64,000 nt of DNA from Streptococcus infantis (GTDB lineage: Bacteria > Bacillota > Bacilli > Lactobacillales > Streptococcaceae): assembly GCF_015546995.1 (NCBI RefSeq), contig NZ_JADMUH010000008.1, positions 1 through 64,000 on the forward strand, in the 5' to 3' direction. The notes below the pieces were generated by a model. That model searched no databases. It was given only the letters and a program-made list of their open reading frames with translations, and was not told the DNA's origin. The position numbers and the translations under genes were made by a program. Positions 36,560 through 44,726 of the stretch are shown here, one piece after another (position 1 is the stretch's first letter; each line of letters begins with the position of its first letter).

Positions 36560-36955
36560 ATGTATAATAAAGTTATTCTTATTGGAAGAATCGTGGCAAC
36601 ACCAGAATTGCACAAAACCAACAATGACAAGTCAGTTGCTCGTGCGACGATTGCCATTAATCGTCGTTTTAAGGATCAAAACGGGGAACGTGAAGCTGAC
36701 TTCATCAATATTGTTGTCTGGGGTAAACTTGCTGAAACCTTGGCTAGCTATGCAAGTAAAGGCAGTCTTATTTCTGTGGATGGGGAGCTTCGTACCCGTA
36801 AGTTCGAGAAAAATGGTCAGACCAACTATGTGACCGAAGTTCTCGCTACAGGCTTCCAACTTTTAGAAAGTCGTGCCCAACGTGCTATGCGTGAAAATAA
36901 TGCAGGTCAAGACTTAGCAGATTTGGTCTTGGAAGAGGAGGAACTTCCTTTCTAG
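36560..36955 (+). CDS. ssbB: Competence-associated single-stranded DNA-binding protein SsbB
   Basis: 131 aa OB-fold SSB (MYNKVILIGRIVATPELHKT..., DFINIVVWGKLAE, GSLISVDGELRTR). The acidic tip EEEELPF replaces the DDDLPF of housekeeping SSB. The length equals pneumococcal SsbB, which protects incoming ssDNA during transformation. A cin-box-like sequence lies upstream and AGGAGG 8 nt before the ATG. It is monocistronic with a strong terminator. Confidence 0.92.
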   Translation: MYNKVILIGRIVATPELHKTNNDKSVARATIAINRRFKDQNGEREADFINIVVWGKLAETLASYASKGSLISVDGELRTRKFEKNGQTNYVTEVLATGFQLLESRAQRAMRENNAGQDLADLVLEEEELPF

Positions 36956-36968
36956 GATCAATTATAGA

Positions 36969-37003
36969 AAAAAGCTGGTTCGTTTATAGACCAGCTTTTT
37001 CTA
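36969..37003 (+). terminator. Terminator of ssbB
   Basis: AAAAAGCTGGT / ACCAGCTTTTT perfect 11-bp stem with a 10-nt loop. Confidence 0.93.
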
Positions 37004-37086
37004 TTGTTTCTAGTTATATTATTCGGAAATTACTTCTTAAGATAGGTCAAATAAATGTACTTGTACAATAAAATCAAGCACTTTTT

Positions 37087-37114
37087 TTGAAAAAGTAGTA
37101 GAATAAAGTAATAT
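37087..37114 (+). promoter_or_regulatory. Tentative promoter of levQRST
   Basis: TTGAAA (37087-37092), 16-bp spacer, TAATAT (37109-37114). An IR TGTAC-TT-GTACA lies upstream (37056-37067). Weakly supported. Confidence 0.4.
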
Positions 37115-37145
37115 ATATTCAAAATTTTCAGAAAAGGAATAAAAT

Positions 37146-38129
37146 TTGAAGGAAAATAAAGAGAAAAAAGAATTGTTGAAATGGCTGATAAAGCGTATAT
37201 TACTGATAATTCCAGTGGTTTGTATTCTCTTTTGGATTTTTGGCCGTTGTCAAACAAGTGGCATCAAGGATCAGACTAAAATTGGTGTAACCTATATGAC
37301 CATGAACAATGAGTTCTATAAAAGTATTCATTCGGAAATTAGTCGAATTTCCGATGAAAGAGGAGCTCTTGTTTGCGTCCGAGATCCAGAATTGGATGAA
37401 GAAAGGCAGAGCCAGCAGATTGATGGTTTTTGTGCTCAAAAAGTTGATGTGATTGTGATCAATCCGGTCAAGGGGGATAGTCAGTCCATTTTAACTGCTC
37501 TTGAAAAAGCTAGAAAACAAGGAATTAAAATCATTGCAGTCGATACCCAACTGAAAAATTTTAAGCCCGATGCAAGTATTGTATCTGATAACTACCAAGC
37601 GGGAGTATTGATTGCTAAAGAGCTGATGAAACGTTCCTCTAGCGCTCGGGTCCTCCTTTTGGAGCATAAAGGGACTGTTTCAGCAGATATGCGGATTCAG
37701 GGGTTTAAAGACACTATAGAGGGGCACAGTTCTTATCAGATTGTATCGGAACTAGAAACCAAGGGGCAAACGGAGATCGCCATGCCGGCTGTCCAGAATT
37801 TTTTACAATCAGGGGTTGAAATTGATACCTTGGTTGCCTTAAATGACCGCTCGGCTATAGGAGCTTTAGCTGCAATTAAGGAGCAAGGAAATAGCCAGTC
37901 CATTGCAATTTATGGAATCGATGGCTCACCAGATATGAAATCCTTGTTGCATTCGACAGATGATGTAGTGGGAACCGTTGCTCAATCTCCCTTGAAGATG
38001 GGAGACCGTGTTATGGAAGTTATCCAAGATATTTCTGAAGGGAAGAGCTATACCAAAGAGGTGATCATTCCAGTTAAAATGATGACAAAGGAAAACATTG
38101 ATCAGTTTGATGTGAATGGGTGGCAGTAA
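37146..38129 (+). CDS. levQ: RbsB-like sugar-binding protein of the Lev sensing system
   Basis: 327 aa. N-terminal membrane anchor (about residues 14-33) followed by a type I periplasmic-binding domain (IGVTYMTMNNEFYKSI, VDVIVINPVKGDSQS, VALNDRSAIGALAAI, VGTVAQSPLKMGDRVM). It should bind a sugar outside the cell. No ABC permease or ATPase is nearby; a histidine kinase gene overlaps its end. It fits LevQ of Streptococcus mutans. The start is TTG with AAGGA 7 nt upstream. Confidence 0.82.
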   Translation: MKENKEKKELLKWLIKRILLIIPVVCILFWIFGRCQTSGIKDQTKIGVTYMTMNNEFYKSIHSEISRISDERGALVCVRDPELDEERQSQQIDGFCAQKVDVIVINPVKGDSQSILTALEKARKQGIKIIAVDTQLKNFKPDASIVSDNYQAGVLIAKELMKRSSSARVLLLEHKGTVSADMRIQGFKDTIEGHSSYQIVSELETKGQTEIAMPAVQNFLQSGVEIDTLVALNDRSAIGALAAIKEQGNSQSIAIYGIDGSPDMKSLLHSTDDVVGTVAQSPLKMGDRVMEVIQDISEGKSYTKEVIIPVKMMTKENIDQFDVNGWQ

Positions 38130-39445
38130 TGAGAAAGTTTAGAGGTGTTCGATACAGTTTGGCCATTCTTATGGTCGTGAATTTTATTGCTGTTATGCTC
38201 AACAGCATCATCTATCTTCAAGCAACCAACTATATCATCGCTCAACGCCAAGCCTCTCTATTATTGGAGCGCCTAGAGCGTATTCCTTTTGCTCCATCTA
38301 CGACTTTTTGGTTGTCAGCAATCTTATTTGCTGGGATTGCCTTAATATCAATGAGTCGTTATAGACCTCAAACAAGTCGATGGTCTATTTTTGATAAGAG
38401 GAATCTTCTGGAGATTCTCCTGATGCTACTTTTGATGTGGGTTCAGAACATAGCTTATAACGGGCTCATTCTCTTGGTTTTTGCGGATATCTTCTATGGC
38501 TCCAAAGAGTTGAATACCAAGAGAGATCGGAAGTATTGGTTTGCCTTTATCCTAGTGAGCTTCTTGATGCTCCTTGTAACTAATTCAGACGTCTTTTCGC
38601 TTTTCTTCCCGATTCCTTCTCTTGATACCTATATTCATTTTTATCCTGAATCTATCCGTATTTTGGCCTTTTTCTTAAAGAATTCCCTCTACGCCTTGAA
38701 TATGGTACTCTTCATTATTTCACTTTTATTTTATATCATGAATGTCCTTGCGGAAAACCATGAAGTTGAACAAGAGCTGGCCATGGTGTCCAAGGTTAAT
38801 ACCGAGTTGAACAACTATATGGCCTTATCTGAGAAGATTGCAGAGGATCGGGAGCGCAAGCGGATTGCTCGGGAGATTCACGATACCTTGGGACACGCGT
38901 TAACAGGGATTTCAGCAGGTTTAGATGCTGTCGGGGTCTTGATTGATATCAATCCAAGTCGTGCCAAAGAGCAGGTAAAAAACGTATCAGAAGTCGTCCG
39001 TGAAGGAATCCAGGATGTGAGAGGCTCTCTCAATCGCCTTCGTCCAGGAGCCCTTGAGGAGCGAACTCTCAAAGATGCTTTAGAAAAGACAATCCGCGAG
39101 TACCAAATTCTTTCAAACTTGCAAGTTGATCTCAACTATGAATGGATCGATGTCGATATGGACGTCATGATTGAAGATACAATCTTTCGTGTGATACAAG
39201 AGTCTATGACTAATGCGGTTCGCCACGGTCATGCCAGCCACATGGACCTCCATTTTTTTGAGGACGAAGAAGATTACATGATTGAGTTGCAGGATAATGG
39301 AGTTGGGTTTGAAACCTTGACCTATGGCTACGGACTCAAACAGATGATGGAGCGTATTTCAATTCTAGGAGGCCAGCTTCAATTTGAAAGTCGCGATGGA
39401 TTTTTCACACGTGTTAGTTTACCAAAATATAAAGAAGGGAGATAA
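38129..39445 (+). CDS. levS: Sensor histidine kinase of the Lev system
   Basis: 438 aa. About six transmembrane helices occupy residues 10-205 with no large extracellular loop, so ligand sensing is likely delegated to the binding proteins. A coiled coil follows, then a HisKA_3 dimerisation domain with the phospho-acceptor in REIHDTLGHALTG (His251) and an ATPase domain (ESMTNAVRHGHASH; DNGVGF; GYGLKQMMERI). NarL-type kinase. The ATG overlaps the levQ stop (TAATG); an in-frame GTG upstream is less likely. Which of the names levR and levS belongs to the kinase is from memory and not certain. Confidence 0.85.
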   Translation: MRKFRGVRYSLAILMVVNFIAVMLNSIIYLQATNYIIAQRQASLLLERLERIPFAPSTTFWLSAILFAGIALISMSRYRPQTSRWSIFDKRNLLEILLMLLLMWVQNIAYNGLILLVFADIFYGSKELNTKRDRKYWFAFILVSFLMLLVTNSDVFSLFFPIPSLDTYIHFYPESIRILAFFLKNSLYALNMVLFIISLLFYIMNVLAENHEVEQELAMVSKVNTELNNYMALSEKIAEDRERKRIAREIHDTLGHALTGISAGLDAVGVLIDINPSRAKEQVKNVSEVVREGIQDVRGSLNRLRPGALEERTLKDALEKTIREYQILSNLQVDLNYEWIDVDMDVMIEDTIFRVIQESMTNAVRHGHASHMDLHFFEDEEDYMIELQDNGVGFETLTYGYGLKQMMERISILGGQLQFESRDGFFTRVSLPKYKEGR

Positions 39446-39448
39446 TAG

Positions 39449-40135
39449 ATGATGATAAAAGTAATGGTGGCGGATGACCAGTCCTTGATTCGAGAATCTC
39501 TGAAAATTATTTTGTCGGCCTACTCAGATATTGAAGTGGTAGCCACAGTGGAAGATGGGAATCATGTCTTGTCTAGCATTCCACACTCGCATCCGGATTT
39601 AATCTTAATGGATATTCGGATGCCAGGCATGGATGGGGTTTTGGCTACAAAAGAAGTAAAAGAGCACTATCCGGATATCAAAATTATTATTTTAACAACC
39701 TTTGACGATGATGAATTTATCTATAGTGCGCTCAAGTATGGTGCTTCAGGGTATCTCTTAAAAGGAGCCTCGACAGAGGAGCTTTATGAAGCTATTAAGG
39801 TGGTGCATCAGGGAGGAGCAATGATCAACCCTGATATCGCAAGCAAGGTCTTTCAAATTTTCTCGCAAATGGCCAAATCAAATTTCTCTATTGCTGTGGA
39901 TGAGGATAACGTTAAGGATTTGAGCACGACGGAATGGCGCATTATCCAAGAGATTGGCTATGGTGAGTCAAATAAAGAGATTGCGGCTAAACTCTTCTTA
40001 TCAGAAGGAACTGTTCGTAATTACTTATCAACGATTTTGTCGAAATTAAACCTAAGAGATCGAACGCAATTAGCGATTTGGTCAGTCCAAACAGGAGTGA
40101 CCAGACGCGATTTTTCAAAAGGAAATACGGAATGA
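39449..40135 (+). CDS. levR: NarL/LuxR-type response regulator of the Lev system
   Basis: 228 aa. Receiver domain with phospho-acceptor Asp55 (LILMDIRMPGMDG), Thr in ILTTFDD and Lys in GYLLKG. A C-terminal LuxR-type helix-turn-helix follows (STTEWRIIQEIGYGESNKEIAA, then LFLSEGTVRNYLSTIL). It is the expected activator of the PTS operon downstream. It follows the kinase gene by 3 nt and overlaps the next gene by 4 nt. The symbol is tentative, as for the kinase. Confidence 0.87.
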   Translation: MMIKVMVADDQSLIRESLKIILSAYSDIEVVATVEDGNHVLSSIPHSHPDLILMDIRMPGMDGVLATKEVKEHYPDIKIIILTTFDDDEFIYSALKYGASGYLLKGASTEELYEAIKVVHQGGAMINPDIASKVFQIFSQMAKSNFSIAVDEDNVKDLSTTEWRIIQEIGYGESNKEIAAKLFLSEGTVRNYLSTILSKLNLRDRTQLAIWSVQTGVTRRDFSKGNTE

Positions 40136-41430
40136 AATTAAAGCGAAAGCATCTTTATTTTGGGGTTGGACTCCTTATTATGCTCTGTGTAAGTGCGGGG
40201 GTTTATTGGTGGAAACAGCAACCGACCGTCCTTCATATAGGAGTTTATGCAGGCTCTAGTTGGGATGTACCGACCAGTCAACGTTCTCATGCATTGGATC
40301 TTGCGATCCAAAAATTTGAAAAGTCCCATCCTAATGTCCGTGTGGAATATGAAAATGGAATTCCGCAGTCGGAATATTCAAACTGGCTCTCAGAAAAAAT
40401 TGTATCAGGAAAGACCCCTGATGTGTTTATGGTTTCTGAGAAAGATTTGTCCTTATTGGCGGCACGTGGCGTTTTAGAAAAGTTAAACGGCTATATGAAT
40501 AAAGAAGACCAAGTTGCTTTTTATCCTGTTGCATTTGAATCAGGTGTCTATCAGGGGCAAACCTATGCCTTGCCATATGAAAGTAATCCTATTTTGATGT
40601 GTGTCAATAAAGATTTGCTGGATAAAGAAGGCATTGAGGTTCCCAAAGAAGGTTGGAGCTTGGAAGAGTTCTATACAATTTGTAAAAAACTAACCAAAGA
40701 TACTAATGGAGATGGTCAATTGGATCAGTTTGGGAGTACAGAATATACCTGGAAAGAAGCTTTGGCAGCAAATGGGGGTAGTCTCTTTCAAGGTGGGATG
40801 CTCAAACTTACGGCTCCAGAAGTCAAAGAATCTTTGACTTTTTTACAAAAATTGGAAGAACTGAATAAGAACTATAAGGTGAGTTCCAAAGATTTTGACC
40901 AGGGGAAAGTAGCGTTTTACCCCATGACTTTGGCTCAATATAGGACTTATAAACCTTATCCCTATCATGTTTCCAAATATTCAAACTTCACCTGGACCTG
41001 TATTCCTATGCCTGCTAAGTCAAAAACCACCAAGGCGACTTTGGTTACGACTACTTCTTTTGCCATGTCAGCTCGGACTCCTCATTCAAAGTTGGCTTGG
41101 GAGTTGATGCAAGTGTTGACAGAGGATCCAGAAATCCAACAAACTCTTTTTGCTGAATCTCAAGGGATTTCTGTCATGCCTGATGTAGTCAAGAGTCGTT
41201 CTAGCAAAGATCTTCTGCAAGTGGATGATTTTGGGGCAGATTCCTTAACCAATCAGACCTTGAATCGTATCATGGAACAAGCTGTTGAGAGTAGTCCCAA
41301 GAATGTATCCAAAGAAGTGTTAGAAAAGCTGGACTATTTGATTAGCAATGCTTTACGCGATCAGGATGTTGAAAATCGCCTGCCGCAAATTCAAAGGGAG
41401 ATTGAAAGTAGTCTTCAGGTAGGAGTTTAA
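40132..41430 (+). CDS. levT: Extracellular solute-binding protein of the Lev system
   Basis: 432 aa type II sugar-binding protein (SBP_bac_1). An N-terminal hydrophobic segment (about residues 8-25) has no lipobox Cys, so it is a signal anchor rather than a lipoprotein. The domain shows IGVYAGSSWDVPTS, ALPYESNPILMCVNKDLL and DTNGDGQLDQFG. As with levQ, no ABC permease is encoded nearby. In S. mutans LevT takes part with LevQ in fructose/mannose sensing by the two-component pair. The ATG overlaps the response regulator stop (ATGA). Confidence 0.82.
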   Translation: MKLKRKHLYFGVGLLIMLCVSAGVYWWKQQPTVLHIGVYAGSSWDVPTSQRSHALDLAIQKFEKSHPNVRVEYENGIPQSEYSNWLSEKIVSGKTPDVFMVSEKDLSLLAARGVLEKLNGYMNKEDQVAFYPVAFESGVYQGQTYALPYESNPILMCVNKDLLDKEGIEVPKEGWSLEEFYTICKKLTKDTNGDGQLDQFGSTEYTWKEALAANGGSLFQGGMLKLTAPEVKESLTFLQKLEELNKNYKVSSKDFDQGKVAFYPMTLAQYRTYKPYPYHVSKYSNFTWTCIPMPAKSKTTKATLVTTTSFAMSARTPHSKLAWELMQVLTEDPEIQQTLFAESQGISVMPDVVKSRSSKDLLQVDDFGADSLTNQTLNRIMEQAVESSPKNVSKEVLEKLDYLISNALRDQDVENRLPQIQREIESSLQVGV

Positions 41431-41440
41431 AGAAAATAAG

Positions 41441-41475
41441 ATGACATTGTGTCAAGTGACAGATGTCATTTTTTT
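41441..41475 (+). terminator. Terminator after levT built from TGACA repeats
   Basis: ATGACAT pairs with ATGTCAT and the inner TGTCA-AG-TGACA forms a second stem; seven T follow. Confidence 0.75.
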
Positions 41476-41481
41476 GTTGCT

Positions 41482-41508
41482 AAATGTCATGTTTATAATG
41501 TGACATTT
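41482..41508. promoter_or_regulatory. Candidate LevR operator upstream of levD
   Basis: AAATGTCA / TGACATTT, perfect 8-bp arms with 11-bp centre. The same half-site occurs in the adjacent terminator hairpin (41441-41469), and TTGACA (41507-41512) overlaps the right arm. It is placed like an activator or operator site for the levD promoter; inference. Confidence 0.6.
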
Positions 41509-41542
41509 GACAATATAAAAGCGCTTCCAAATAATCTACAAT
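41507..41542 (+). promoter_or_regulatory. Promoter region of levDEFGX
   Basis: TTGACA at 41507-41512; possible -10 boxes are AATAAT (41530-41535, 17-bp spacer) or TACAAT (41537-41542, 24-bp spacer). Neither is ideal, as expected for an activator-dependent promoter. Confidence 0.45.
41515..41530 (+). promoter_or_regulatory. Candidate cre (CcpA) site before levD
   Basis: ATAAAAGCGCTTCCAA, near match to the cre consensus WTGNAARCGNWWWCAW with the central GCGC kept. It lies between the -35 candidate and the start, which would give repression by preferred sugars. Confidence 0.65.
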
Positions 41543-41569
41543 AGAGTCAAATAAAGGAGGCGTAGCAAA

Positions 41570-42004
41570 ATGAAATACCTCATTTTAGTCAGTCATGGTG
41601 GATTGGCAGAAGGGCTAAAAACATCGCTAGCTATGTTTGCTGGTGACAAGATGAATCAGGTCATTGCAGTCGGACTTAAAGAAGGAAAATCGGTCGATGA
41701 CTTTGCAGTTGACTTTAGAGAGAGCATTTCAGAATTGACAGCAGATGATTCTGTGCTGGTCTTGGCAGATATTGTAGGTGGTAGTCCATTAACCACGGCA
41801 GCCACTGTCCTAGAAGAAGCTGGAAAGCTAGATGGAACTTTGATTCTTGGTGGGATGAATCTCACCATGGCCTTGACAGCAGTTGTGATGAAGGATGTGT
41901 TGGATGGAGACGATTTGTCAGCAACTATCTTATCAGAAGCACAATCTGCACTACAACCTTTTGAAGTTTCAGCCACTAGTGCTGAAGAAGATGATGATAT
42001 TTAA
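41570..42004 (+). CDS. levD: Mannose-family PTS EIIA component
   Basis: 144 aa EIIA-Man domain. Active-site His9 in LVSHGGLAEGL; DSVLVLADIVGGSPLTTA and GGMNLTMALTAV are typical. It passes phosphate from HPr to EIIB. AAAGGAGG precedes the ATG. First gene of the PTS operon; EIIA and EIIB are separate polypeptides here, as in LevDE. Confidence 0.92.
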   Translation: MKYLILVSHGGLAEGLKTSLAMFAGDKMNQVIAVGLKEGKSVDDFAVDFRESISELTADDSVLVLADIVGGSPLTTAATVLEEAGKLDGTLILGGMNLTMALTAVVMKDVLDGDDLSATILSEAQSALQPFEVSATSAEEDDDI

Positions 42005-42018
42005 TAGGGAGGTACCTT

Positions 42019-42513
42019 ATGGTAGTAACATTTGTACGGATTGATGATCGCATGATTCACGGTCAAACAGTCACACGCTGGGCAAAAGAAAAACCATGTG
42101 ATGGTTTGATTGCTGTAAACGATGCAGCAGCATCAAACAAGGTTTTGATCCAAGCTTACAAAGGAGCATCAGACAAGAAAACCTTTGTATGGACAAAAGA
42201 AGCCTTTAAAGAAAAGTCAGCAAAAGTAACGGAATCTGACAGTCGGTACTTCTTGATTACCAAAAACCCAATCGATATGAAGGAAATTTTGGTGGATCAA
42301 GGTTTTGTCCCAGGAGATGTTAAAGAAATCATCGTTGGCCCTGCAAATGATCGTCCTGGTGCAGTGAAATTGGGCAATAACCAATCCATCACTCAGGAAG
42401 AAGCAGAAGCCTTCCAAGCTATTCAAGCAACAGGATATAAGGTTAAATTCCAATTGTTGCCGGATGTCTCAATTGGTTACTGGGATGATTTCAAATCTAA
42501 ATTTGGTTTTTAA
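42019..42513 (+). CDS. levE: Mannose-family PTS EIIB component
   Basis: 164 aa EIIB-Man/Lev domain. Active-site His14 in RIDDRMIHGQ, and the C-terminal SIGYWDDFKSKFGF. It phosphorylates the incoming sugar, probably fructose and/or mannose. GGGAGG lies before the ATG. Confidence 0.92.
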   Translation: MVVTFVRIDDRMIHGQTVTRWAKEKPCDGLIAVNDAAASNKVLIQAYKGASDKKTFVWTKEAFKEKSAKVTESDSRYFLITKNPIDMKEILVDQGFVPGDVKEIIVGPANDRPGAVKLGNNQSITQEEAEAFQAIQATGYKVKFQLLPDVSIGYWDDFKSKFGF

Positions 42514-42537
42514 ACCTAACAGTTTTATTAGTTAGGT
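42514..42537 (+). other. Hairpin between levE and levF
   Basis: ACCTAAC / GTTAGGT with a 10-nt loop and no T-run. Likely an mRNA stability or processing element separating the EIIAB and EIICD messages. Confidence 0.55.
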
Positions 42538-42570
42538 AAATAAATTTACAAACAAAAAGGAGCGTTTGTT

Positions 42571-43413
42571 ATGACAATTTCATGGATTCAAGCAATCTTG
42601 CTTGCAGTTTTCGCCAGCTTGTCTTCAATGCCTGGTATGGGTGGTTCCAGTATCGGTAACTATACACTCGGTCGTCCCTTGATTGGTGGGTTGATCTCAG
42701 GTTTAATTCTTGGAGATGTGACAACCGGTATTATGGTCGGGGTTGCCCTTCAAGTAGTTTATATCGCCTTGGTAACACCTGGTGGAACCGTATCTGCCGA
42801 CGTTCGTGCAATCTCTTATATCGGTGTTCCTCTTGCTATCTTGTTTGTGCATGCAAATCACATCACAGACGAAGCTGGAATTGCAGCAGCTGCAGCTCCA
42901 ATCGGTGCAGCCGTTGGGACAATAGGTACTGTTCTTTTCTACGGTACAGCTACAATGAACTTGCTTTGGCAACATATTGGTTGGAAAGCCGTTGAAGAAG
43001 GAAACTTCAAAAAACTCTACGCAGTTGACTGGGTTTATCCTTGGATTTCTCACTTCCTCTTCTCTTTCCTTCCAACTATGATTATCACCAAATATGGTGA
43101 AAACATGGTTGATTTGATGAAACTTTACCTTCCTATGGATGGTTTCTGGATGAAAGCCCTCTTTACAGTTGGAGCCCTTCTCCCATGTGTCGGTATTGCT
43201 ATCTTGTTGAAACAAATTGTTACAAAAGCAACTGACTTCATTCCATTCTTTGTTGGATTTACCTTGGCTAAATCTCTAGGATTGAACTTGGTAGCTAGTG
43301 CTGTTGTTTCATTAATCTTTGCAGTAATCTACTATGAACTTGAAGTGATTAAATCTATGAAAGCAGCTCCGGCTGGAGTGGTGTACGTAGACGATGATGA
43401 GGAGGATATTTAA
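42571..43413 (+). CDS. levF: Mannose-family PTS EIIC component
   Basis: 280 aa membrane protein with about eight hydrophobic segments. The family motif MPGMGGSSIGNYTLGRPL lies near residue 21 and VGVALQVVYIALVTPGG near 55. It forms the translocation channel with EIID. AAGGAG precedes the ATG. The acidic C-terminus (DDDEEDI) is typical of streptococcal ManM-type proteins. Confidence 0.92.
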   Translation: MTISWIQAILLAVFASLSSMPGMGGSSIGNYTLGRPLIGGLISGLILGDVTTGIMVGVALQVVYIALVTPGGTVSADVRAISYIGVPLAILFVHANHITDEAGIAAAAAPIGAAVGTIGTVLFYGTATMNLLWQHIGWKAVEEGNFKKLYAVDWVYPWISHFLFSFLPTMIITKYGENMVDLMKLYLPMDGFWMKALFTVGALLPCVGIAILLKQIVTKATDFIPFFVGFTLAKSLGLNLVASAVVSLIFAVIYYELEVIKSMKAAPAGVVYVDDDEEDI

Positions 43414-43414
43414 G

Positions 43415-44251
43415 ATGGCTGATAGAAAGAAAATTTCAAAGAAAACATTAGCAAAAGCATTTCATCATTGGTATTATGGCCATTTGACTTGTTTCTCTCA
43501 AGAACACATGCAAACCTTCGGGTACTTAACTTCAATGCTTCCAATTGTAGAAGAGATGTATGATACAAAAGAAGAACAAAAAGATGCCATGCAAACCTAT
43601 ACCGCCTTTTTCAATACTGAACCGCAACTTGGATCCCTTGTTGTAGGGATTACAGCTGGTTTGGAAGAAGCGCGTGCAAATGGAGATGCAGTAGATGGTG
43701 AAACCATCAATGGGATGCGTGCCGGTTTGATGGGACCAATCGCTGGTATTGGTGACTCTTTGATCGTTGGTACCTTGATTCCAGTTCTTTTGGGGATTGC
43801 ACTTGGTCTTTCAAAAGGTGGTAACGTCGCTGGTGCTATCTTCTACATCGTTGTGTGGAATTTCCTAGTCTACTTTGGTATGCGCTTTGCCTTCTTTAAA
43901 GGGTATCAATTAGGGGATAAAGCCGTTGAATTTCTTGTAGGACCAAAAGGACAAGCTCTTCGTAAAGCGATCAGCGTTGTTGGTGGTATGGTTATTGGTG
44001 CCGTAGCAGCGACTTGGGTCTCTGTTACAACAGCACTCGAATTCAAAAATGCTAACGGAGAAGCCTTCCTTAAAATTCAAGAAAAGATTGATGGTGTTTA
44101 TCCAGGTCTCTTGACAGCAACCTTCATCACTATTTGCTGGTGGTTGATGTCTAAGAAAAAAGTTTCACCAAACAAAGTCATGTTAATTCTAGTTGTTGTT
44201 GCCTTAATTGGTGTTGCTCTAGGTATCTTTGACCCACATCTTAATTACTAA
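43415..44251 (+). CDS. levG: Mannose-family PTS EIID component
   Basis: 278 aa. KKTLAKAFHHWYYGHLTCFSQE at the N-terminus (quoted by its ends KKTLAK...CFSQE), GLMGPIAGIGDSLIVGTLIPVL near 112, and C-terminal helices. EIID-Man type. AGGAGG at 43400-43405 lies inside the levF 3' end and fixes the ATG at 43415. Confidence 0.92.
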   Translation: MADRKKISKKTLAKAFHHWYYGHLTCFSQEHMQTFGYLTSMLPIVEEMYDTKEEQKDAMQTYTAFFNTEPQLGSLVVGITAGLEEARANGDAVDGETINGMRAGLMGPIAGIGDSLIVGTLIPVLLGIALGLSKGGNVAGAIFYIVVWNFLVYFGMRFAFFKGYQLGDKAVEFLVGPKGQALRKAISVVGGMVIGAVAATWVSVTTALEFKNANGEAFLKIQEKIDGVYPGLLTATFITICWWLMSKKKVSPNKVMLILVVVALIGVALGIFDPHLNY

Positions 44252-44285
44252 GGTCGAGAGAACCCCATATTTACTAGTAAAAATT

Positions 44286-44337
44286 TTGAGAATGAAGTAA
44301 ACTAATCTCCTTCTCTTACACTTCATTCTCAATTTTT
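44286..44337 (+). terminator. Internal terminator/attenuator between levG and levX
   Basis: TTGAGAATGAAGT / ACTTCATTCTCAA, perfect 13-bp stem with a 21-nt loop, then TTTTT. It should reduce levX relative to the PTS genes. Confidence 0.8.
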
Positions 44338-44352
44338 ATCAGGAGGATTTTC

Positions 44353-44646
44353 ATGGTTACAAAACAAGAACTTGTTAATGGATATGAAACAGAAATTAAG
44401 TATCAACGCCACATGCTTGAAAATTTGGGTCGTTGGTTCAGTTTGCTCTTTATCACTGCTAGTATTGGTGTGGTATTGATTTATCTTTTTCATAAAACCT
44501 TCCTCCCACTCTTAATTTTCGGAATTTTACTTGCCTTGGTTGGAATCTTGGGTATGGTGGTTTTTGGATATGGTATCTACCGCGGTCGGATCAATCTCCA
44601 AAAGGTTATCGATGATTTCAATCAAAAGTTGACGATTCTCAATTGA
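44353..44646 (+). CDS. levX: Small membrane protein at the levX position
   Basis: 97 aa with two transmembrane helices (about residues 31-50 and 53-75) and charged ends. I recognise no functional domain. The location at the end of the lev PTS operon and before groES matches levX of S. mutans, whose role is unclear. CAGGAGG precedes the ATG. Confidence 0.72.
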   Translation: MVTKQELVNGYETEIKYQRHMLENLGRWFSLLFITASIGVVLIYLFHKTFLPLLIFGILLALVGILGMVVFGYGIYRGRINLQKVIDDFNQKLTILN

Positions 44647-44656
44647 TATTAAAGGA

Positions 44657-44686
44657 ACATCTCTTTCACTTTAGAGGTGTTTTTTT
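44657..44686 (+). terminator. Terminator of the lev operon
   Basis: ACATCTCT / AGAGGTGT stem (one G-U pair), 8-nt loop and T-run. Confidence 0.85.
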
Positions 44687-44687
44687 C

Positions 44688-44715
44688 TTGACTATTTCTG
44701 ACTAAGTGATACAAT
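44688..44715 (+). promoter_or_regulatory. Promoter of groESL
   Basis: TTGACT (44688-44693), 16-bp spacer, TACAAT (44710-44715). Confidence 0.8.
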
Positions 44716-44726
44716 AGAACTATGGT

